Positions 34,623 to 42,243 of a stretch of DNA of 64,000 nt are shown piece after piece. The notes beneath the pieces were generated by a model. It had not been told where the DNA came from. It saw nothing but the letters and a program-made list of their open reading frames with translations, and did not search any database. Position 1 is the stretch's first letter. Every line of letters begins with the position of its first letter. The DNA comes from Clostridiales bacterium. GTDB taxonomy: Bacteria; Bacillota; Clostridia; Saccharofermentanales; Saccharofermentanaceae. The position numbers and the translations under genes are program-made. The stretch covers positions 1 to 64,000 of the forward strand of contig JAFZKB010000020.1 of the NCBI GenBank assembly GCA_017551865.1, read 5' to 3'.

Positions 34623-36518
34623 TCAAGTCTCACCTGTAATGTACTTGCGGCAATCCTCGTGCGTATTGTTTCCCAAACCCTTCGGATAGAAGACACAGTA
34701 ATAATCATTTACATATCCAACATGATAATTATTTCTGTCCAAAAACTCGAGGAAGATCGTTCGTTTTCCGTTATAACCGCTGTGAAGCTGCGATGAGATC
34801 AGGCTCTCATAGTCAGATTCTTCGAATCCGTAATAGTTATTCGTACGGCAGAAGATAACGATCGGAAGTTTAATATCGCTGTCCGCTTCGTTGGCCTCAA
34901 TATCCTTGATCAGCTGTTCGTTGGCGTATACACCATTTGTGAACCAGGGCTGCACATAAGAGTCCATATCCAGAAGCGTATAATACAGGATCGAACCGCC
35001 ATAGACCATAAGATGTCTGTCCTGATAATTCTCGATACTGCGGATATCGTTCAGAACACCGTTTACAGCATCAGCCTCTCTCTGAGTAGTTCTCAGGAAA
35101 CGAACCTTATCACTGTCGATCGAGGCGACAAGCTTGAGTCTGTGGATAGAATCGAAATTTGTAGTCTTATAGATCATTTCGCTGAATTTGAATACGAAGG
35201 AGAAACAAACGATAACGATCGCAAGTTTTACCGGCCATGTAGATCTTCTGGCAACTGTCTCTTCCGAAGAAGAACGAATAAATCTGCCAAAATAATCATT
35301 GGTCCAGAGCTGTTTCATAAGGTACATGCCTACTGGAGCTATGAACCAGAAACTTAAAATAACGTGCTTCGTACCTGTGTTAGAACCTGCAATGGTAAGT
35401 AAAGGAAGCAGGAAAGCAAACAGAGAAATATAGATAAGTTCGTTCTTCCCCTTATTACTGAACATGTTATAGATCAGAACGATGAACGCCGAAAGATAAA
35501 GCACACCGATGGAATAGGACGGAACTCCCGTCATCTGAGGCCAGGAAGGTGCATTATACACATGGTATGCGTAGTAAAGCAGATAAACACCGATGAAAGC
35601 AGTCGCGCCGCAGAAACAAAGATAGAAGAAGACTCTTCCCTTCTTCTGTCCGAGATTTTTCTGGAAAACCGAGAATGCCAGGATAAGAATGATAAGACCT
35701 GCATAGAAAGCGATACCGGAGACGATTGCATAAAGATTACCTTTAATAAAGGTCTTCAAAAGGTTCTTAAAACCGTATCCGCCGCCGCCATTGCCGCCCT
35801 TTTCCGAAGCAAGTCCGGCAAGACGCATGATATTATTGGCAAACAGCCTCAAATGACCGAAGATTTTCATTACAACAAGAAGTGCTACGCCGACAGTTGC
35901 CATACCACCGACTGCATAAAGGAAGTGCTTGAACACTTCTTTAGCCTTCTTGGATTCCTGAACTGCCCATATCAGATAGATCACAAATGTCGAAATAACG
36001 GTGATACTGCCCATACGTGAAGCCACGACAAGAACAAAAGCCATTCCGGCAAAGTAACTGTAACGGTATTTTTCAGTCGTGATCGCCTTCAGTTCAAGTG
36101 CCATGATGACAACGATCAGGAAAACATTGAACTGATGATGGTTGAACAGATTCAGATACGTATCCATCGCAAGGATGGAGATCAGAAGGCCGAAAAGCGT
36201 GGACAGTTCACCAAGATGAGGCTTTAATATGCGATACGATATCACTGCAAGGCCGATCTCGATCGCAACTTCGAGCAGATTTAAAGCCAGAAGGCCAAGC
36301 GATGGGAATATCCTGGTACATGCCCATCCGATGACCATGGAAAAATAGGCTGTAAAACTGAGGTTTTTAGGATCACTGAACAGATGAGAGTAACCGTAAT
36401 AATGGATACCGGTATCACCGAGGTCAACGCCCAGGAAGGCGTTTACAAAAGGATACATAACGATCAGGAACCAAAGAAAGATCTTGATCGCAGTCTTATT
36501 CTCACTGGTAAGCCGCAT
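34623..36518 (-). CDS. Multi-spanning membrane protein of the polysaccharide region
   Basis: About 631 residues with roughly ten to twelve hydrophobic helices in the first ~430, then a soluble C-terminal domain of ~170 residues (NYQDRHLMVYGGSILYYTLLDMDSY region). The layout resembles membrane glycosyltransferases of the GT-C type or related surface-polymer proteins; no clear catalytic motif beyond an early GVDLGDTGIHY is visible. The start was placed at ATG 36518; the frame is open to GTG 36560, inside the upstream gene, and the ribosome site is weak in both cases. It follows the GT2 gene without a gap, so coupling is likely. A GT2 of the GtrB type next to a large membrane protein often supplies lipid-linked sugar to it. 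Confidence 0.65.
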   Translation of the reverse strand: MRLTSENKTAIKIFLWFLIVMYPFVNAFLGVDLGDTGIHYYGYSHLFSDPKNLSFTAYFSMVIGWACTRIFPSLGLLALNLLEVAIEIGLAVISYRILKPHLGELSTLFGLLISILAMDTYLNLFNHHQFNVFLIVVIMALELKAITTEKYRYSYFAGMAFVLVVASRMGSITVISTFVIYLIWAVQESKKAKEVFKHFLYAVGGMATVGVALLVVMKIFGHLRLFANNIMRLAGLASEKGGNGGGGYGFKNLLKTFIKGNLYAIVSGIAFYAGLIILILAFSVFQKNLGQKKGRVFFYLCFCGATAFIGVYLLYYAYHVYNAPSWPQMTGVPSYSIGVLYLSAFIVLIYNMFSNKGKNELIYISLFAFLLPLLTIAGSNTGTKHVILSFWFIAPVGMYLMKQLWTNDYFGRFIRSSSEETVARRSTWPVKLAIVIVCFSFVFKFSEMIYKTTNFDSIHRLKLVASIDSDKVRFLRTTQREADAVNGVLNDIRSIENYQDRHLMVYGGSILYYTLLDMDSYVQPWFTNGVYANEQLIKDIEANEADSDIKLPIVIFCRTNNYYGFEESDYESLISSQLHSGYNGKRTIFLEFLDRNNYHVGYVNDYYCVFYPKGLGNNTHEDCRKYITGET

Positions 36519-36525
36519 CAGCGGA

Positions 36526-37488
36526 TCACTTTGATTCTTCTTCACTGGTCTTCTTCTCACTTTCGTCCGGAGATATTACATATTGCGGGGAGTTATTGAT
36601 AGAAATAAATATCCTGCCGATATACTCACCGACAATACCTAAAGAGATCAGGATCCAGCCGGCCAGGAATAAAATGATGCCCGTCTGGATATGAAGCGCT
36701 ATGATAAAGGAATGATCAACGATTTTAATGATGATCATAGTAAGGATCAGAAGAATGCTTGCAATGACACTGAATACTCCGACAGAAAAACTCAAATGGA
36801 GCGGCTTGATGGAAAAGGAAGTAAATCCGTTGATCCAGAGCTTTAAAAGAGTCTTTAAGCGATATCCGCTCTTGCCGCTGAGACGGTCCTTCTGCTCGAT
36901 CTCTATATTGGCGATCTTCGATGTGGAACGAAGGACAAGACCTGCCAGATACGGATAAGGTCCCGTATAGCGGGTGATCTCATTGATCAAAGAACGGGTG
37001 GCAATAAAATAAGCCGACATATAAAGATCGTCCGGCTTACCGAGTAAATGCTGCTGCATATATTCATTCATCGAAGAACCCATTTTGCGGATGATGTTCT
37101 TCTGCGGGCGTGCGCAATACTTCGCACATACGAACTCATAACCTTCCATGAGCTTGTCATAAAGACGCCACATGCTTTCGATCGGAGTCTGTCCATCGTC
37201 ATCACAGGTTACAATATAATCGCCCTTGGCAGTTCGAAATCCAGCCATCAGCGCGGCATGCTGACCAAAATTCTTGGAAAAGTTCACGCCTACGATATGG
37301 TCATCATTGTCGGAAAGTTTCTTGATAAGATCCTTTGTACCGTTGCCGTCCGGAGAACAGTCATTAACGAGAACGATCTCATAAGAAAACGAAGGCTTCT
37401 CGCTCATCGTCTTTTTAATATCTTCTACTACATGTTCAAGATTGTTCTTGGAACAGTAGCAAGGGATTACAAAAGAAAAGTCCGGCAT
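36526..37488 (-). CDS. GT2 polyprenyl-phosphate glycosyltransferase (GtrB/ArnC-like)
   Basis: 320 residues: an N-terminal GT2 domain (DFSFVIPCYC, VNDCSPDG, FSKNFGQHAALMAGF, metal site CDDDGQTP) and two C-terminal membrane segments (SVIASILLILTMIIIKIV and LFLAGWILISLGIVGEYIG). This layout marks enzymes that move a sugar from a nucleotide to undecaprenyl phosphate on the cytoplasmic face. Start at ATG 37488, sharing one base with the RraA-like stop codon (TAATG), GGAGG 10 bases upstream. The longer frame to 37542 lies in the upstream gene. The sugar is unknown. Confidence 0.85.
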   Translation of the reverse strand: MPDFSFVIPCYCSKNNLEHVVEDIKKTMSEKPSFSYEIVLVNDCSPDGNGTKDLIKKLSDNDDHIVGVNFSKNFGQHAALMAGFRTAKGDYIVTCDDDGQTPIESMWRLYDKLMEGYEFVCAKYCARPQKNIIRKMGSSMNEYMQQHLLGKPDDLYMSAYFIATRSLINEITRYTGPYPYLAGLVLRSTSKIANIEIEQKDRLSGKSGYRLKTLLKLWINGFTSFSIKPLHLSFSVGVFSVIASILLILTMIIIKIVDHSFIIALHIQTGIILFLAGWILISLGIVGEYIGRIFISINNSPQYVISPDESEKKTSEEESK

Positions 37489-38138
37489 TACTTGCGATCC
37501 TCCAGATATTTTTTCAGACATACAATATCGAAGGTATCCCACTTCATTCTGTCAAGGCAGTCAAACCAGATATCTTCCTGCTGCTCGATGAAATCGAGTT
37601 TGCCAAGGAAATCCTCAGTAAACTTATCTTTCGGGATCACTACGACACCGGTATCGTCGCAAACTGCAACCGCACCGTCGTACATTTCCTTATGCGTCTT
37701 AATGATCTCAGGGTCAAATTCCTTCGACGGCTTTCTGTTAAAGCATCCTACAGGAGTAAAGCCCTTGCACCATACAGGATAATTCTCCTTGATCAGGTCA
37801 TTAGCATCACGCATAAGACCATTTGTAACCACAGCAACAGCCTGACGGTAGAGTACCATGAATTTTGTGACCAGTTCACCCTGAAGAGCGCGGTCTCCGC
37901 AGTCAAATGCCTCAATAAATACAACATCGCCTTCATTAATGTCACGGGCCTGTTCATGGATCGGCCAGTTGGACTCCTCATAAGCATAGATCCACTTTAC
38001 GGAACCAACAGCAAAATGTCCGCGATTGACCGCATTTGCATTCGGAATAACGCCTGTTTTACCGAGGCAGTCAGCAACTTCTGTCGTAGAAATCTTATTT
38101 CTCTTGATCTTATCGATGATTTGACTCTTGATATCCAT
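37488..38138 (-). CDS. RraA-family protein (possible aldolase/lyase)
   Basis: 216 residues with the RraA fold signature: TTEVADCLGKTGVIPNANA near the N terminus, GDVVFIEAFDCGDRALQGEL in the middle and VTNGLMRDANDL, the region holding the Arg/Asp metal-substrate residues (G-x-x-R-D). The family includes the RNase E inhibitor RraA and hydroxy-methyl-oxoglutarate aldolases, which share active-site residues. RNase E control is unlikely in this setting. Between an acyltransferase and a glycosyltransferase, a role in making or splitting a small oxo/hydroxy acid for sugar decoration is possible but unproven. Confidence 0.75.
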   Translation of the reverse strand: MDIKSQIIDKIKRNKISTTEVADCLGKTGVIPNANAVNRGHFAVGSVKWIYAYEESNWPIHEQARDINEGDVVFIEAFDCGDRALQGELVTKFMVLYRQAVAVVTNGLMRDANDLIKENYPVWCKGFTPVGCFNRKPSKEFDPEIIKTHKEMYDGAVAVCDDTGVVVIPKDKFTEDFLGKLDFIEQQEDIWFDCLDRMKWDTFDIVCLKKYLEDRK

Positions 38139-38191
38139 TTTTTACAACACCCCTGGTAGCAATGACCTTTCTAACATTATACCCTAATATA

Positions 38192-38854
38192 TCATAAAAG
38201 ATCGGTACTGATCTTATTCTCCAGTTTATACGTTCTCGGCGGAACATAAATATCATAACCTTTTGTACTGAAATTGACAAATGACATGGCACCGATCAAA
38301 GTGTGATCTTCCAAAACCGTGCCTCCACGTACAACACTGTTCATTCCTATAAAGCAGTTATCAGTGAGAACAGCGCCTCCGCCGAGAGTGACTCCCGGTG
38401 CTATATAGTTGTAATCCCCGAGTTTGATCTCATGAGATAGAACACATCCGCTCCATATGATATTCCCGTTACCTATTGAAGATTTATAGGAAATCACAGT
38501 ATTCTCCAGAATAATGTTTCCTTCTCCCATTGACACATTATCGGAGATCGTAGCGCTTGGATGAATAAAGCTTGTGAGTTCATACCCGAGTTTCTTTGCT
38601 TCTTCTGACTTCACTTTTCGGGGATCGTTCATCTTCCTGTACCCGAGGCCGATGAGCATACTATATTCTGACGGCGGATATTTTTCCGTTACCTCTTCCC
38701 AGGGAACAATAGGAAGTCCGTCAAATGTCGATTCGGAAATATAGGCCTTATCAAGGCAAAAAGACGCTACATGCATATCTCCGGAATTTTCCAGATGATA
38801 CCGCATCATAGCCGTGAAATTCGTAGTTCCGAAAATGACACACTGTTTACTCAT
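38192..38854 (-). CDS. NeuD/PglD-like sugar acyltransferase
   Basis: 220 residues: an N-terminal Rossmann-like domain (CVIFGTTNFTAMMRYHLENSG) and a C-terminal left-handed beta-helix of hexapeptide repeats (SFIHPSATISDNVSMGEG onward, IAPGVTLGGGAVLTDNCFIGMN). This is the layout of NeuD and PglD, which O- or N-acylate sialic acids and nucleotide-linked 4-amino sugars. PglD uses a His at the helix start; H in FIHPSA fits. With rfbA, rfbB and rffA nearby, it is a candidate N-acylase for a dTDP-4-amino-4,6-dideoxy sugar, or alternatively the acetyltransferase missing from the legionaminic pathway. Confidence 0.78.
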   Translation of the reverse strand: MSKQCVIFGTTNFTAMMRYHLENSGDMHVASFCLDKAYISESTFDGLPIVPWEEVTEKYPPSEYSMLIGLGYRKMNDPRKVKSEEAKKLGYELTSFIHPSATISDNVSMGEGNIILENTVISYKSSIGNGNIIWSGCVLSHEIKLGDYNYIAPGVTLGGGAVLTDNCFIGMNSVVRGGTVLEDHTLIGAMSFVNFSTKGYDIYVPPRTYKLENKISTDLL

Positions 38855-38884
38855 GAATCTGCACCTGATACCAAGAGATAAGAA

Positions 38885-40090
38885 TCAGTATTCAATGACC
38901 AGAGTCTCCTCGATCTTCTTCATAAGATCACGGAGAGCCTGCTCGCTCTCTTCATATGCAATATAATAGCCTACTCTGGATTTATCATCAACCGGAAGGC
39001 TTACAGTATCACCGACCTTAAAGCTCAGACTGAAATCCATTACATTCTTCATGGAACGGATCTCCTCTTCTCCTTTAATGGAAAGGACCGGCTTACCCTT
39101 GGAATCGTAGTTTAAGAACTTCAGAACGCAGCAGCGGTCAGCAAGTGCCGGATCCGGCTCCATTCTTCCTTCATACGGTTTTCCTGCGGCACAGCAGAAC
39201 AGATACGCATAGTTATCGACATTCGTCATGATCGGAACGATATCAGAAGAAATCTTCGTTCCGCCGCCTCTTGCAGCGATCTCGATCAGATAGAACTTGC
39301 CGTTCTCGAACTTATATTCCGCATGTGTAAGGCCATAAGGAAGACCTGTGGAATCAACGAGGTGATCATTGGTCTTCCTGAGAAGATCATAGTCAAAACG
39401 GTCATTCTTATGAGAAAAGAACAGCTCGGAAGCAATACTCTTGTTATAGGAGAAATGTCTCTTTTCGGAAATACAGAGGGAAACATGGCCTTTAGGGGAA
39501 ACGATACCATCGACAGTGAATTCTGTACCGGAAACGAAGCGCTCAGCAATAACGCTCTTCTTATCAGATGTAAAACTTGCCGCATCCTCGTAGAGCGATT
39601 CAATATCAGGAGTATCCTTGTCGATGATGTGCACGCCACGGCTAGCCTGGGAATCCAAAGGCTTAATGATGATCTTGGCATTAATCTCATTCATAAAAGA
39701 GAGGATATCTTCTGCCGAAGTGCAGCACTTGAACTCCGGATGGGGAATGTCATGTGCCTTGCAGAACTCACGCATCATATACTTATCCGTATAGAGCTTC
39801 GCCATATCTTCACCGATGGAAGGAAGACCCAGCACCTTGGAGACATAAGCAACCGTCGGAACTGCAATATCACTCTGGTCGGTAACGATCGCATCTACTT
39901 GATGTTTCTTGGCAAACTCCAAGTTCTTCTCTTTATCTCTAACATCGGAAACTTCTGAAAAATCGGAATATTTGAAACCAATGGAATCTTCATAAAGATT
40001 GCTGTTAACTACTGTATATCCGAGAGCTTTAGCTCTTTTGATCAACGGTACTTGAAAATCCCCACCTGCCACAACAAGAATCTTCTGCAT
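38885..40090 (-). CDS. ATP-grasp domain ligase
   Basis: 401 residues: an N-terminal pre-ATP-grasp Rossmann domain (ILVVAGGDFQVPLIKRAKALG), the ATP-grasp core (IIIKPLDSQASRGVHI as the glycine/lysine ATP loop, HAEYKFENGKFYLIEIAARGGG as the metal-binding region) and a PurK/BiotinC-like C-terminal domain. Such enzymes join a carboxylate (through an acyl phosphate) to an amine or other nucleophile. It is not CarB or PurK by length and context. First gene of the ATP-grasp-acyltransferase-RraA-GT2 unit; GGGGAG lies 6 bases upstream of the ATG. Substrates unknown. Confidence 0.8.
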   Translation of the reverse strand: MQKILVVAGGDFQVPLIKRAKALGYTVVNSNLYEDSIGFKYSDFSEVSDVRDKEKNLEFAKKHQVDAIVTDQSDIAVPTVAYVSKVLGLPSIGEDMAKLYTDKYMMREFCKAHDIPHPEFKCCTSAEDILSFMNEINAKIIIKPLDSQASRGVHIIDKDTPDIESLYEDAASFTSDKKSVIAERFVSGTEFTVDGIVSPKGHVSLCISEKRHFSYNKSIASELFFSHKNDRFDYDLLRKTNDHLVDSTGLPYGLTHAEYKFENGKFYLIEIAARGGGTKISSDIVPIMTNVDNYAYLFCCAAGKPYEGRMEPDPALADRCCVLKFLNYDSKGKPVLSIKGEEEIRSMKNVMDFSLSFKVGDTVSLPVDDKSRVGYYIAYEESEQALRDLMKKIEETLVIEY

Positions 40091-40122
40091 ATATTTATCT
40101 CCCCATTACTTTCATTTAATCC

Positions 40123-40164
40123 ATTATATAATAAATATCAAAAAAGGGTGCTTTTTTCGCACGA
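40123..40164 (-). promoter_or_regulatory. Possible terminator and promoter between protease and ATP-grasp genes
   Basis: On the minus strand, a perfect TATAAT (40123-40128) stands about 30 bases ahead of the ATP-grasp ATG, with no good -35. A short stem, GTGC/GCAC, followed by CC and six T (about 40139-40164) could end transcription arriving from ahead of the ATP-grasp gene. Both are tentative. Confidence 0.35.
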
Positions 40165-40192
40165 AGAAAATTATATGTTTTATATTTCCATT

Positions 40193-42118
40193 TTACAAGG
40201 GGCGCAGGCAAATACTTACCCTTCCCGGGACCATTTTTCCTGAAAGATTCTTATGATAGGCAAAAACCCAGTAAAAACAGCCGTCACCTTTGTTACTTTT
40301 GTCAATAAAACTCGTACCTTTTGTGGTCATGCCGATAAATGAATACGACTTGCCCGGAGTGATCCCGTAAATAAGATACCCCTCCGCCTTGTACACTTTA
40401 TCCCATGAAATCTTCACGCCAGATGGAGTTTTCTCGGCCTTTGGATTCGAAACGGGAGGACATATCCCCTTCGCATAAGCATATTTATCACAGGGACCAA
40501 CGGTGTAAACTCCGGAAGAATTTACCACATACGGAAAGACCCAATAGAAATTGTAATTGGTATCTAGAGCATTGAGGTCCGAAAAACTCATACCAGTCCG
40601 GCTCATCCCCACATAACCATAAGTACAGTCCTTTATTCCATAGATCAGCCATCCGTCCACATCCTGATCGTCCTCCCAGGAAAGAACGACACGGTTAGGG
40701 CCTCCTGATGAAGCCCTTAGATTTGAAACTGACGACAGCGGATCCGGATCAACCGCCTTAGTGAATGCTTTGATCCTGGCGCATCCGGATATGGAAACAA
40801 GATCTTTCCAGGTTCCATCTTCGAAAAGATAACTCTGTCCGCTCTCGACATGTTCCGTAAACTTGACCCAGCCGATATCTCTTGAAGAACAGAGTCCCAC
40901 ACGAATATCACTTGGAGCTTCATATGTAAAGACAACGGAGAAGATATCCCCTTTTTTCAGTTTGACCGGAGCATCCAGATGTATCGTATGGATGCCCGCT
41001 TCCATAAGTGCTCCGGTTAGCGGATCGTCCAGAAGAGGCGTTCCCTCTTCCGGCATCTGCCCTTCGGAAAGCTTATAGATCTGAAGTGTATAGCCAATGT
41101 TCTTTGTATAGTTAACAACGGATACCGCACGAAGTTCTTCGGCTCGCGAACCACTGACAGTAAAGATGTTCGCTACCTTCACTCCGGTATGACAGGTACG
41201 GTAGCCAGACATAGAGGAACCGTCATAGTGATAGTTAAAATCATAAAGTGAAGCATCCTCTACTGTATATGTACAGCAGGAACTGAGCGTTGGTTCATAA
41301 TATGAAATGTATATATATCCGGAATCTCCAAAATCTGATCCCCAACTGTTCTTTGCGATCCATGCGCCATCTGCGGAAGGAGTATCAGTAAAGTTCCCGG
41401 CTGAATAAGTATCATCCCATCCGACTAGAAGGACGGCGTGATTTACCGTAGCAGCGTCAGAATCAAGATAATACCCGAACGTCTGATCATTTAGAGCTTC
41501 CTCCTCATAGTCGAACATGACGCCGACAGGAAGTCCGGAATAGATCATCTTCTTAAGCTCCGCTACATCATAGGTAAGGAAGGAAGCATCTTTAAGAACA
41601 TAATCATGAGTAAACCTTTCTTTTCGGGCAGAAAGATCGGCTCTGAAAGGAAAAGATTCTTCTGTGGCGGGTCCGATCCAGGAAGAGAGTGATAGAGCGG
41701 CCTGACGGATATTGCCTCCATTTGAAAGATAATCATTCTGGGGGACATTCCGATCGGACGAGGTCAGCCCGAGAGGGTCTTCTTGATCATCATAGAAGTA
41801 ATACGCCAGATGATTCTCGGAAAGATCAGCTGAAGCTCCTGATATATCAGCTTCAATTGCCCCAAGGCTAGTAAAAGCCCAGCAGGTATCGGTCGAGCCC
41901 TGATCCTTTACCGAAGTGATCTTTCCCTCCTCTCGAAGGTCGTAAGTTTCGGGCAATGCCAAACGCGTGCTTCTTTTTTTCGCACCGGAATCGACATCTT
42001 CCTCTTCTATCGGCATGTCAGGCATCACAGGATGTTCCTTTTCAGCACGCAAAAGAAACGATGAAGAAAAAACAATACTTATGAACAAACAGCCAATCAA
42101 TGGGATTCTCTTCAGCAT
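40193..42118 (-). CDS. Secreted papain-family (C1) cysteine protease with two FN3-like modules
   Basis: About 641 residues. A signal peptide covers residues 1-25. The peptidase domain starts at LPETYDLREEGKITSVKDQG, with oxyanion Gln and nucleophile Cys in KDQGSTDTCWAF, His in VNHAVLLVGWD and Asn in IAKNSWGSDFGDSGYIYISYYE. The papain pattern QGxCGSCW has lost the first Cys-Gly. A beta-rich middle domain (about 320-460) follows, then two fibronectin-like modules (about 465 to the end), each with GYLIYG/GWLIYG, YGYVGM or SFIGMTTKG, and YWVF[PA]Y. The same modules end the divergent LRR protein. Start at ATG 42118 with GGGGG 6 bases upstream. No LPxTG anchor. Confidence 0.88.
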   Translation of the reverse strand: MLKRIPLIGCLFISIVFSSSFLLRAEKEHPVMPDMPIEEEDVDSGAKKRSTRLALPETYDLREEGKITSVKDQGSTDTCWAFTSLGAIEADISGASADLSENHLAYYFYDDQEDPLGLTSSDRNVPQNDYLSNGGNIRQAALSLSSWIGPATEESFPFRADLSARKERFTHDYVLKDASFLTYDVAELKKMIYSGLPVGVMFDYEEEALNDQTFGYYLDSDAATVNHAVLLVGWDDTYSAGNFTDTPSADGAWIAKNSWGSDFGDSGYIYISYYEPTLSSCCTYTVEDASLYDFNYHYDGSSMSGYRTCHTGVKVANIFTVSGSRAEELRAVSVVNYTKNIGYTLQIYKLSEGQMPEEGTPLLDDPLTGALMEAGIHTIHLDAPVKLKKGDIFSVVFTYEAPSDIRVGLCSSRDIGWVKFTEHVESGQSYLFEDGTWKDLVSISGCARIKAFTKAVDPDPLSSVSNLRASSGGPNRVVLSWEDDQDVDGWLIYGIKDCTYGYVGMSRTGMSFSDLNALDTNYNFYWVFPYVVNSSGVYTVGPCDKYAYAKGICPPVSNPKAEKTPSGVKISWDKVYKAEGYLIYGITPGKSYSFIGMTTKGTSFIDKSNKGDGCFYWVFAYHKNLSGKMVPGRVSICLRPL

Positions 42119-42142
42119 ATGTACCCCCACAACATTTACTTG

Positions 42143-42171
42143 ATTATAGCATATGCCTGAGATTCTCTGAC
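42143..42171 (-). promoter_or_regulatory. Promoter of the cysteine protease gene
   Basis: On the minus strand, an extended -10, TGCTATAAT (TATAAT at 42143-42148), about 25 bases ahead of the start codon; the -35 position (GTCAGA, 42166-42171) is weak. Confidence 0.5.
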
Positions 42172-42181
42172 GCTCTTTCAA

Positions 42182-42210
42182 TTGATAGAAAAAACTATAA
42201 GTGATAAAAT
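42182..42210 (+). promoter_or_regulatory. Promoter of the LRR protein gene
   Basis: TTGATA (42182-42187) and TAAAAT (42205-42210) are separated by exactly 17 bases. AAAGGGGGA precedes the ATG at 42244. It is back to back with the protease promoter. Confidence 0.75.
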
Positions 42211-42243
42211 TTACATTATAAAAATCTTTAAAGGGGGATATTT

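Noticed and set aside
37488..38138. RNase E inhibitor RraA
   Set aside because: The fold matches, but the setting in a sugar-modification unit of a Firmicute makes RNase E control unlikely; kept as RraA family only.
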